Positions 52,557-59,757 of a stretch of 64,000 nucleotides of DNA are shown piece by piece. A program made the position numbers and the translations under genes. The stretch covers positions 2,025,461-2,089,460 of the forward strand of contig NZ_JAUCGQ010000001.1 of the NCBI RefSeq assembly GCF_030362835.1, written 5' to 3'. The notes beneath the pieces were generated by a model. That model searched no databases and had not been told where the DNA came from. It was given only the letters and a program-made list of their open reading frames with translations. The DNA comes from Cellulomonas alba. Lineage in GTDB: Bacteria; Actinomycetota; Actinomycetes; Actinomycetales; Cellulomonadaceae. Each line of letters opens with the position of its first letter. Position 1 is the first letter of the stretch.

Positions 52557-53554
52557 CCCCGGCGGCGCGCACGTTCGTGCCCGAGCTCGAGGCTCGCCGG
52601 CACCTCCTCGAGGGCTACGCGAACTTCCGCGAGATGCCCGACGAGGTGAACGCGCAGTGGAAGGCGCCGTTGGGTCCCGCGGAGGAGTGGGACCTCGACA
52701 TCACCGAGGTGGCGATCCCCGGCCCGCACGGCGACGTGCCCGTCCGGGTCTACACGCCGCGCACGCCCGCGCCGAGCGGTGGCCGGCCGTGCCTCGTGTG
52801 GATGCACGGCGGCGCGTTCGCGTGGGGCGACCTCGACATGCCGGAGGCGCACGAGGTCGCGCGCGGCGTCGCGGGCCGGGCCGACGCCGTGGTCGTCTCG
52901 GTCGACTACCACCTGTGCCCCGTCCCGGCGGAGCTGGGCGGCACGGTCGGCGACCGGGTCGACGAGCGGGGTCTGCCGGTGCGCTACCCCGTGCCGCAGG
53001 ACGACTGCGCGGCCGTCCTCGACGCGGTGCGCGCCGAGCCCGAGCGGTTCGGCGTCGATCCCGCGCGGGTCGCGATCGGCGGCGCGAGCGCGGGGGCGGC
53101 GCTCGCCGCGGGCGTGGCCTGGCGCCGCGGGTCCGAGGGGCGCGCGCCGTGGCAGGCGCTGCTCGTGTACGCGCTGCTGCACCCGCGGGTGCCGGCGCCG
53201 GACGCCGAGCTGGCAGAGGCGCTCGCGGCGGCCCCGCCCGCGCTGGCCTTCCCGCCGGAGATGTCGGGCGCCGTCGACCGGAACATGCTCGGCGGCGGTC
53301 CCGAGACGGCGACGCCGTACGCGTACGCCGGGCTGGCCGACGACCTGTCGGTGTTCCCGCCGACGTACGTCGAGAACGGCGAGTTCGACGGCTTCCGCGC
53401 GAGCGGCGACCTGTTCGCCGAGCAGCTGCGGGCGGCGGGCGTCGAGGTGGACGTGGTGACGCGGGCGGGCGTGCCGCACGGGCACCTCGACCTCGTGGGC
53501 TTCGCGCCCGCGGCCGCGACGCTCGACGCGCTCGCGGCGCGACTGCGCCGGTAG
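52553..53554 (+). CDS. alpha/beta-hydrolase esterase of the HSL family
   Basis: A 333-residue hydrolase. Oxyanion-hole WMHGGAFAWGD (near 85), nucleophile elbow GGASAGAALAAG (Ser near 181), then a likely acid/histidine pair from ENGEFDGFRASG and GVPHGHLDLVG. No signal peptide. HSL-type enzymes cleave short acyl esters; coupled with GH51 by ATGA overlap, it is a good candidate for deacylating hemicellulose oligosaccharides (acetyl or feruloyl), which is inferred. Several stretches have an Ala/Pro-rich insert (about 205-235). Confidence 0.87.
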   Translation: MTPAARTFVPELEARRHLLEGYANFREMPDEVNAQWKAPLGPAEEWDLDITEVAIPGPHGDVPVRVYTPRTPAPSGGRPCLVWMHGGAFAWGDLDMPEAHEVARGVAGRADAVVVSVDYHLCPVPAELGGTVGDRVDERGLPVRYPVPQDDCAAVLDAVRAEPERFGVDPARVAIGGASAGAALAAGVAWRRGSEGRAPWQALLVYALLHPRVPAPDAELAEALAAAPPALAFPPEMSGAVDRNMLGGGPETATPYAYAGLADDLSVFPPTYVENGEFDGFRASGDLFAEQLRAAGVEVDVVTRAGVPHGHLDLVGFAPAAATLDALAARLRR

Positions 53555-53604
53555 ACCGCCGCGGGGCCGGTCCTCGTGCCGTGAGCGTTCGGCCCGCTGT
53601 GCGT

Positions 53605-53769
53605 CTACCCCTCTGGCAGGCCCTGTCCGGGCGCTGCACGTCCGGGGCCCTCGCCGATGGTGCTCGACCCGGTGCCGACCGGGTATCGGACGCCCGTCAG
53701 CCCCTCGGACAGGTCCCAGAGCCGTCGCTGGTCCGCGGCGTCGTGCGCGCGGGATCGCCTCGACGCGCA
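53605..53769 (-). pseudogene. C-terminal remnant of a short-chain dehydrogenase
   Basis: In the frame read on the minus strand, the stretch AHDAADQRRLWDLSEGLTGV resembles the C-terminal helix of SDR-family dehydrogenases (xxLxERLWELSEELTGV). No Rossmann fold, start or upstream remainder is present, and the flanks lack coding bias. It is probably a relic of a deleted gene in the 250 bases between two genes. Confidence 0.4.
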
Positions 53770-53800
53770 CGGGTGCCCGGTCCACGGGCCTGCCGGCGGG

Positions 53801-54193
53801 TCAGGCGCTCGGCTCCGCGGCCAGCGACGCGAGCACCCGCCCGCGCAGCAGCTCGTACTGCTCGCGGTGGTACCGCGGGGCGTCGGGCGGCCGCACGACC
53901 ACCTCGCCACCGACCACGACCTCGTCCGGCCGGAACTGGTCGCCCGTGAGGTCGACGTCGGACCCGTCGGGCAGGCGGTTCCAGTAGTGGTGGCCGACCT
54001 TGACGCCGTCCACGTGCACCGCGGCGAGGACGAGATCGCCGCCGAGGACGTCCTGCACGACGAGCGCCGTCATGCCGCACTGGTCCCGGGACGGGTTGTC
54101 CGGCGTCCACTCGGCGCTCGCGTTCGGGTAGCACGTGTCGGGCCCCCAGGCGGCGAGGAAGTGGCGGCGGAGCTCGTCGGCGGTGATCGGCAT
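53801..54193 (-). CDS. YunG-like protein
   Basis: A 130-residue protein with the pattern of Bacillus YunG: DTCYPNASAEWTPDNPSRDQ, CGMTALVVQDVLGGDLVLAA, GHHYWNRLPDGSDVDLTGDQ. The invariant Cys, His and Asp suggest a cysteine-hydrolase-like fold, but activity is unknown. ATG at 54193 chosen by family start. There is no strong ribosome site. It is alone and divergent from the DUF2510 gene. Confidence 0.8.
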   Translation of the reverse strand: MPITADELRRHFLAAWGPDTCYPNASAEWTPDNPSRDQCGMTALVVQDVLGGDLVLAAVHVDGVKVGHHYWNRLPDGSDVDLTGDQFRPDEVVVGGEVVVRPPDAPRYHREQYELLRGRVLASLAAEPSA

Positions 54194-54505
54194 GCCCGGA
54201 GGGTGCCAGCCGCCACCCACATCCGCCGCGCGTGTGTCGCATGCGCCTGCCATCACCCGACCTCGAACCGGGGGGCCGCGCGTCGCGTGCGTGGTCGGCA
54301 TCCCGCGAACCCCGCGACGGGTGTCCCGGACGTCTGGGCTCGGGTCGTCACCCGTCCGGCAGAGCAGCCGTTCACCTGATCGCCCGGTGGAACGGCGGAG
54401 GCGCCGGGCAGCTGGCGTGGGCGCTCATGCCGAGGAGCCTTCGTGACGAGGAAGAGGCGGGGGCATGCCGCTCGGCGTGCGCGTCCACCGCGAAAGGACG
54501 ACGAC
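54194..54505. other. 312-base divergent intergenic region
   Basis: Between the YunG-like and DUF2510 genes. It contains short GTG/ATG frames without bias and no clear operator; the two promoters must lie here. A GTG at 54443 would extend the DUF2510 protein by 21 basic residues. Confidence 0.4.
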
Positions 54506-55393
54506 ATGGCCGCACCGGCCGGTTGGTACCCGGACCCGCAGGGTCCGGGGAGCGTGCGCTACTGGGACGGGACCGGGTGGACGCAGCACGTCCAGCCCGT
54601 GCCGGCGGCGCCGCAACCGCAGCCCGCGCCCGTCGGCGCCGGCGGGTGGGTGCCCCAGCCGCCGACGACGTCCCCGCAGCCCGGGACCGCCTACCCGCAG
54701 CCGGACGCGTCCTACGGGCAGGCGGGTGGCTGGTCGTTCGGCGGCCCGCACACCGGGGTTCCGCGACCCCACACGCCGGACCTCGCCGAGCAGCTCGGCC
54801 AGGTCCTGGGTCAGGTGCGCCAGTACGCCGGGACGGACGAGGGCCGCGCGACCGGGACGGCCGCCGTCGGCGGCGCACTCGTCGCCGACGGTGTCATCGG
54901 TATCGGCCGGAACCGTCAGGGGATCGGGGGTGCGCTGAGCGGCATGGTCTTCGGCGCGCTGTTCGTGCTGATCTCGATGGTCGTCATCCGACCGATCGCG
55001 CTCGAGCCGGGGTCCACGCACCCCGGCGAGGCCTCCATCCAGGGGACCGTCGTCGACCAGCACTCGCACGTCGGCGACGACGGCCGCATGTGCTCCCCCG
55101 AGGCGCAGTTCGTGGTGGGCGGGCAGGTGTACTCGGCGGGCAGCAACGGCAGCTCGAGCACCTGCCCGGCGGTCGGGACGCACGTGAAGGTGATCTACAA
55201 CCTCGCGAACCCCGCCGATGCGCGCATCGCGCCCGAGAAGATGCTCCAGATGATCTTCTGGGTGTTCGCGGGCGCGGGCGGGCTCGTGTTCGTCCTGTCG
55301 CTGTGGACGTTCATCGTGCGCGCGGGCGAGATCAGCGTCGGCGGCTTTCTCCTGTTCAAGGGCCTCCGGGCGAGGCGCGCGGCGCGCGGCTGA
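54506..55393 (+). CDS. DUF2510 membrane protein
   Basis: A 295-residue protein. The N-terminus is a DUF2510 module (AGWYPDPQGPGSVRYWDGTG, ending TQHV). A Pro/Gln-rich linker (about 40-85) and an amphipathic helix follow. Then a membrane helix (about 150-172), a beta-rich extracytoplasmic domain with two cysteines like DUF3592 (QFVVGGQVYSAGSNGSSSTC, then VKVIYNLANPADARI) and a final helix pair. DUF2510 modules are frequent on actinobacterial membrane proteins and have no known function. The ATG at 54506 follows GAAAGGA; an in-frame GTG at 54443 is possible. Confidence 0.8.
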   Translation: MAAPAGWYPDPQGPGSVRYWDGTGWTQHVQPVPAAPQPQPAPVGAGGWVPQPPTTSPQPGTAYPQPDASYGQAGGWSFGGPHTGVPRPHTPDLAEQLGQVLGQVRQYAGTDEGRATGTAAVGGALVADGVIGIGRNRQGIGGALSGMVFGALFVLISMVVIRPIALEPGSTHPGEASIQGTVVDQHSHVGDDGRMCSPEAQFVVGGQVYSAGSNGSSSTCPAVGTHVKVIYNLANPADARIAPEKMLQMIFWVFAGAGGLVFVLSLWTFIVRAGEISVGGFLLFKGLRARRAARG

Positions 55394-55445
55394 CGACGCC
55401 CGCCGGACGCTGCGCGCGCCGCCGCGGGCGCGTCAGCCGCAGGTG

Positions 55446-55898
55446 TCAGCCGCAGTAGTCGCAGACCCCCGTCGCGGGCAGCGCCGTCGAGCACGTGGGG
55501 CAGATGGCTGCCTCGCGCTCGGGTGCGGCCGCGCGCCGGGTGGGCGCCGCCGTCTGGCGGGGAGCACGCGGCGCTCGCGGGGCCCGGGGGGTGCGAGCCG
55601 GCGCGGCGACCGCCACGCCCGCGGGCTCGTTCACCTCGAAGCCGCGCCGGCGCAGCAGGGCGGCGAGCGCGGCCGGTCCGTCGCCGAACTCGTCGGCCGT
55701 CGCGAGCCGTCCGGTCGCGTACCGGTGCGCGACGCCGAGCACCGCGAGCGAGTCGTACTCGCGGCCCTCGTGGACCAGCGGGTAGGCGGTCGAGGCGGCG
55801 AACCCGTACACGCCGCGGAAGTCGTCGGCGCCGCGGGCGTCGTACTCCGCGATCGCCTGGAGGAGGTGCTGACGAGTCACCGCAGAGAACGTGGCCAC
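55446..55898 (-). CDS. ScoMcrA-head-like domain with C-terminal zinc ribbon
   Basis: A 150-residue protein. The N-terminal 90 residues (LQAIAEYDARGADDFRGVYG, FAASTAYPLVHEGREYDSLA, VLGVAHRYATGRLATADEFG, ALLRRRGFEVNE) resemble, from memory, the N-terminal head domain of the modified-DNA-dependent nuclease ScoMcrA and relatives. A basic Pro/Arg/Ala linker follows, then a zinc ribbon with CPTC and CDYCG. The nuclease domain is absent, so it may be a DNA-binding protein or anti-restriction decoy; this is speculative. The ATG at 55898 is supported by bias. A tandem copy of the last codons and stop lies just downstream. Confidence 0.7.
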   Translation of the reverse strand: MATFSAVTRQHLLQAIAEYDARGADDFRGVYGFAASTAYPLVHEGREYDSLAVLGVAHRYATGRLATADEFGDGPAALAALLRRRGFEVNEPAGVAVAAPARTPRAPRAPRAPRQTAAPTRRAAAPEREAAICPTCSTALPATGVCDYCG

Positions 55899-56001
55899 GT
55901 CTCGACCCTACGTCCCGCGGAGCCCGTGGGGACCCGCCGAGGTCCCGCCGGGGCGCCGGCGGGAGGTCGGGTTCGTCACGTCCCGCTCCGGTGCCTCCCG
56001 G

Positions 56002-56364
56002 TCAGTCCCGAGGCGTGACACCGTGCCGGACCAGCACGCGGTCGATGAACGCGCGCAGCTCGGGCAGCGCGGCCGCGTCGTCGTAGGGGACCTTGACGCT
56101 GCCCTTGCCGAACGCCGCGCGGGGCAGGATCTCGCGCATCTCGTCGACCAGGTCGAAGTCGATGGCGTGCACCGTGCCGTGCGCCTTCGCCGCCGTCACC
56201 AGCACGTACCCGTCCTGGTACGTGCGGCCCAGCTTGACCATCGGACGCGACCGGAACAGCACGGCGTCGATGCCCGAGCGCCGCTCGGCGTACGCGACGA
56301 GCCCGGCGACCCAGCTGCGCGCAGGGTCGTCGAGCGTGTCCAGGTAGTCCTGCGGCGTCTCCAT
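56002..56364 (-). CDS. DUF1801 (YdhG-like) protein
   Basis: A 120-residue protein of the DUF1801 family. Recognisable parts: ETPQDYLDTLDDPARSWVAG at the start, MVKLGRTYQDGYVLVTAAKA, and KVPYDDAAALPELRAFIDRV. Members are small cytosolic alpha/beta proteins; some are called iron-chaperone-like but activity is not established. ATG at 56364, size as in the family. Confidence 0.78.
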   Translation of the reverse strand: METPQDYLDTLDDPARSWVAGLVAYAERRSGIDAVLFRSRPMVKLGRTYQDGYVLVTAAKAHGTVHAIDFDLVDEMREILPRAAFGKGSVKVPYDDAAALPELRAFIDRVLVRHGVTPRD

Positions 56365-56403
56365 CCGCCCACTGTGCCCGCGGGGCCGTGCCGGTGCCCG
56401 GGG

Positions 56404-58377
56404 TCAGCCCACCCGGTGCCGCGTCGTCCCGCTCGCCAGCCCGGCCAGCGGACCGGCCGGGTAGGTCGCGTCGGCGTCCTTGGTCGTCCCCACGAGGTCC
56501 GTCGTCGCGACGAGCGGCGTGCCGTCGAGCTCCTCGAACTCCGCGCCGACGAACCGCACCGGCGGCAGGTCGAGGCCACCCACGGGTGCGAGCCGCACCG
56601 CGTCGAAGCCGTCCGGCAGCGTGACCTCGAGCCGCCGCCCGTCGCCGTCGCCGTCCACGACGACCTCGACCGACGCCGGACCCTCGAGCACCGTGGCCCG
56701 CGCCTCGCCCTCGAACGGTGCGGCACCGCCCGCGTATACGTTGTCGTGCAGGTAGACGGCCTGCGCGACGCCCGCGAACCGCGCGTGGTCGCCCGCGGGG
56801 GCCGCCTCGAGGCGGGCGCGGTACTCGTCCCACGACGCCGGGCGACCCGCGTAGCCCGCGGTGCCGTGACCGAACGTCGCCGGCTCGTGGCCCGGCGCGT
56901 AGGGCAGCCGGTCGCCGCCGACGAAGACGTTGCCGACCCAGCGGTCGTCGCCGCCCGGGATGTTCGCGTACCCCGCGACCTGCGTCGAGTGGGGCACGTG
57001 GTACGGCGTCGCGCGGTCGAGCACGGGCTCGAGCCGCACCGTGCCCGCCACGAGGTTGTGCAGGTACGCGCCGCCCTGGCTGAAGATCTCGATCGCGACC
57101 GGCGACGCGAGCACGTTGTGGTCGACGACGTACGGGCCGTGCGAGACCTCGACGAACAGGTCGCGGCTGTTGCCGTGCAGCAGGTTGCGCGTCACGCGCG
57201 TGCCCTGCGTCTGCCAGTCGAGCCAGATGCCCAGCGAGCAGCCGTGGATGTCGTTGCCGGCGATCGTCACGTCGACCGCGGCGTGCAGCTTGATGCCCGC
57301 GATCTCGTGGCCGTAGAACTCGCGCCGCGTCGCGATGTCGTGGACGTGGTTGTCCTCGATGGTCGAGAACACGCAGCCGAGGTGGCCGACGACGCCCGTC
57401 TGGCCGCAGTGGTGGATGTGGTTGCGGCGCACGACGTGGGAGCCGACGTGCTCGCGGTCCCAGCCGATCTGCTCGGCCGCGAAGACGGACTCGAGCTGGT
57501 ACTGGTAGCCGGGCTTGTCGCCGCGGACGGCCGACCAGTTGTCGCCCGTCGAGGCCTCCTTGCCGAGCGAGACGCCCGAGCACTTCGAGTCGTGGATCTC
57601 GTTGTCCTCGATGATCCAGCCCTTGGCCCAGTTCGGGCCGATCAGGCCGGGCTGGTCGGCCGTCGGGGGCGCCCACGGCGTCGCGGCCTGTGCCAGCTCG
57701 AAGCCGCGGACGGTGATCCAGTCGCAGTGGTGCAGCTCGGGGGAGAAGACCGAGCGGCGCACGTTGATCTCGACGAGCGCCTCGTTCGGGTCGGAGTCCT
57801 GGAAGTTCGCGCGGATCGTCGTCGCGGCCTCCCCCACCGACGCGTGCCAGACGTAGCGCGTGGCATCGGGGTCCGGGTGCGCGACGGTCGTGCCGGTCCA
57901 GTCGTCGACGAGCTCCGTGCGGCGGGGCGGGTCGGTGACCTCGTCGGGCGTCGTGACCTCGTCGAGCGAGCGGCCGTCGAGGTAGACGTCGCCCAGGTGC
58001 TTGACGGGCTCTCCGCGGCCGGGGCGCACCACCCAGTCGCCCCAGATCGGCTGCGCGAACGGGTTGACGTCGCCGAACAGCGCGTTCGGCACCGCGACCT
58101 CCCACACGCCCCCGTCGACGTGGGTCCAGCCGGTGACGCGCTCCGAGCCCTTGATCACCACGTGCTCGCCCGGCGCCGCGCGGTACGTGATGCGCCGTGC
58201 GTCGCTGAGGCCGCCGCGCCGCGGCCGCACCCACTCGCGGTACTCGCCGGCGTGGACCGTCACCGTGTCGCCCGGCTGCGCGAGCTGCGCGCCGCGGTCG
58301 ATGGTGCGCAGCGGTGCGTCCGCGGTGCCCGCGGCCTGGTCCGAGCCGGTGACGGCGACGTGGTACTCGGTGGGCAT
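56404..58377 (-). CDS. right-handed beta-helix protein, GH141-like
   Basis: A 657-residue protein. The N-terminus is a DUF1565/pectate-lyase-like start (YHVAVTGSDQAAGTADAPLR, DTVTVHAGEYREWVRP). A long right-handed parallel beta helix follows, with repeats such as GWIIEDNEIHDSKCSGVSLG, NHIHHCGQTGVVGHLGCVFS and NDIHGCSLGIWLDWQTQGTR. A C-terminal beta-sandwich-like part comes last. This layout is that of GH141-type and related enzymes acting on plant polysaccharide side chains. No signal peptide, so intracellular action is suggested. GH141 assignment is by memory, moderate. ATG at 58377 after GGAGGAG. Confidence 0.8.
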   Translation of the reverse strand: MPTEYHVAVTGSDQAAGTADAPLRTIDRGAQLAQPGDTVTVHAGEYREWVRPRRGGLSDARRITYRAAPGEHVVIKGSERVTGWTHVDGGVWEVAVPNALFGDVNPFAQPIWGDWVVRPGRGEPVKHLGDVYLDGRSLDEVTTPDEVTDPPRRTELVDDWTGTTVAHPDPDATRYVWHASVGEAATTIRANFQDSDPNEALVEINVRRSVFSPELHHCDWITVRGFELAQAATPWAPPTADQPGLIGPNWAKGWIIEDNEIHDSKCSGVSLGKEASTGDNWSAVRGDKPGYQYQLESVFAAEQIGWDREHVGSHVVRRNHIHHCGQTGVVGHLGCVFSTIEDNHVHDIATRREFYGHEIAGIKLHAAVDVTIAGNDIHGCSLGIWLDWQTQGTRVTRNLLHGNSRDLFVEVSHGPYVVDHNVLASPVAIEIFSQGGAYLHNLVAGTVRLEPVLDRATPYHVPHSTQVAGYANIPGGDDRWVGNVFVGGDRLPYAPGHEPATFGHGTAGYAGRPASWDEYRARLEAAPAGDHARFAGVAQAVYLHDNVYAGGAAPFEGEARATVLEGPASVEVVVDGDGDGRRLEVTLPDGFDAVRLAPVGGLDLPPVRFVGAEFEELDGTPLVATTDLVGTTKDADATYPAGPLAGLASGTTRHRVG

Positions 58378-58504
58378 GGCGGCTCCTCCGTCGTTGGTGG
58401 GTGCGACGCCGAGCCTCGCACGGATCGCACGCCGCGGCGTGCACCGCGGCGGGCCGCGTGCCGTCGTCGGGCCCGCGACCTGGGCGAACGTGTCGAGCCC
58501 TAGG

Positions 58505-58533
58505 TCCCAGGCGCGCGGGGCTCGGGCCTGGGA
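58505..58533. promoter_or_regulatory. inverted repeat TCCCAGGC-N13-GCCTGGGA between divergent genes
   Basis: Perfect 8-bp arms in the intergenic region between the GH141-like and GNAT genes, 33 bases before the GNAT ATG. Operator candidate; the binding protein is unknown. Confidence 0.4.
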
Positions 58534-58566
58534 GCGTCGCATCGCCGCCGCTGCGAGGGAGAGCCG

Positions 58567-59235
58567 ATGCCGACCGCGCCCACCGTGACGCCCGCCCGAC
58601 GATCGGACGTCGGCGAGCTCGCCGCGCTGCTGGCCGAGGCGTTCCTCGACGACCCGCCGATGCGCGCGCTCGTGGGCGCCCGTGACGACCTGCGGGAGCG
58701 CGCCGAGTCGCTGTACCGCGGGATGCTCCTCGCGGCGCCGTTGCGCGACGGGACGATCGACGTCGCGCGGACGGACGACGGGCCGGTCGGCGCGGCGATC
58801 TGGTACGCGCCCGGCCGGGGCGGCCCGTCGGTGCTGCGCCAGCTGCCGCAGCTCCGCTGGTACCTGCGCGCGTTCGGCGCGGGCCGGATCCGCTACGCGG
58901 CGCGTGTCACCACCGACGTCGCCGCGTACCACCCGCACGTGCCGCACTGGTACCTGCAGGCGATCGGTGTCCTGCCGACGGCGCGCGGGGCCGGCGTGGG
59001 GTCCGCGCTGCTCGCGCACCGCCTCGCGACCGTCGACGCCGCGCGGCAGGCGGCGTACCTGGAGTCGTCGACCGCGCGCACCGGCGCGCTGTACCGGCGC
59101 CACGGCTTCGGGACGCTGCGGCCGATCACGGTGTGGCCGGGTGCGTCGCCGTACGCGATGTGGCGGCCGGCGCGCGAGCCGTCGCCGGTGGTCGTCCGGG
59201 ATCTGCCGCCCGAAGGGGCTCCCCACCAGGGCTGA
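58567..59235 (+). CDS. GNAT-family N-acetyltransferase
   Basis: A 222-residue acetyltransferase. The acetyl-CoA-binding stretch GVLPTARGAGVGSALLAHRL is the family R/Q-x-x-G-x-G/A motif (motif A). It is preceded by YLQAI and followed by AYLESSTARTGALYRRHGFG. The N-terminus (PARRSDVGELAALLAEAFLD) matches GNAT starts. Substrate unknown. The ATG at 58567 has GAGGGAG upstream. Confidence 0.88.
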   Translation: MPTAPTVTPARRSDVGELAALLAEAFLDDPPMRALVGARDDLRERAESLYRGMLLAAPLRDGTIDVARTDDGPVGAAIWYAPGRGGPSVLRQLPQLRWYLRAFGAGRIRYAARVTTDVAAYHPHVPHWYLQAIGVLPTARGAGVGSALLAHRLATVDAARQAAYLESSTARTGALYRRHGFGTLRPITVWPGASPYAMWRPAREPSPVVVRDLPPEGAPHQG

Positions 59236-59284
59236 CGGCGAGGACGATGTGAGCGTCCGCCACCCGTCCGGAACGGAGCGAGCC

Positions 59285-59659
59285 GTGCGCCTGGTCCAGA
59301 TCGCCCAGCACGCCGACGACCTCGAACGCGCCGCAGCGTTCTACGAGCAGCTGACGGGAGCGACGCCGCGCGGGATGTTCGACCCGCCCGGGCTGCTGTT
59401 CTTCGACCTCGACGGCGTGCGGCTGCTGCTCGAGCGTGGCGCCCCCCCGTCGGTCCTCTACCTCGCGGTCGCCGACATCGACGCGGCCGTCGAGCGCGTC
59501 CGGGGGCTGGGCGTGCCCGTGGAGAGCGAGCCGCACGTGATCTTCGAGCACTTGGACACGCGACTCGGGCCGGCCGGGACGGCCGAGTGGCAGGCGTTCT
59601 TCCGGGACAGCGAGGGCAACCTGGTCGGGCTCGTCGAGCAGCGCCCGATCGAGGGGTGA
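59285..59659 (+). CDS. VOC/glyoxalase-family protein
   Basis: A 124-residue single VOC domain: VRLVQIAQHADDLERAAAFY at the start, LFFDLDGVRLLLER, LYLAVADIDAAVERVRGLGV and FFRDSEGNLVGLVEQ with the metal-ligand-type Glu. VOC proteins include dioxygenases, glyoxalases and resistance proteins; the specific one is unknown. The start at GTG 59285 (GGAG six bases upstream) agrees with the domain; a GTG at 59249 with GAGGA is an alternative. Confidence 0.83.
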   Translation: MRLVQIAQHADDLERAAAFYEQLTGATPRGMFDPPGLLFFDLDGVRLLLERGAPPSVLYLAVADIDAAVERVRGLGVPVESEPHVIFEHLDTRLGPAGTAEWQAFFRDSEGNLVGLVEQRPIEG

Positions 59660-59725
59660 CGCCGCTGGCCCGGCGACCTGTTCGCCGTGGGCGTACGTGA
59701 TGCCGGTGCAGTTCAGCGCCCGATT

Positions 59726-59741
59726 TGGTACATTTGTTCGA
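59726..59741 (+). promoter_or_regulatory. near-consensus LexA (SOS) box before DUF222-HNH gene
   Basis: TGGTACATTTGTTCGA against the actinobacterial SOS box TCGAAC-N4-GTTCGA: 10 of 12 conserved positions match. A TACATT -10 (59729-59734) lies within it, and TTGGTA/TACCAA arms flank it. DUF222/13E12 HNH genes of mycobacteria are known LexA targets, which supports the assignment. Confidence 0.62.
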
Positions 59742-59757
59742 TACCAAGGAAGGGCGG

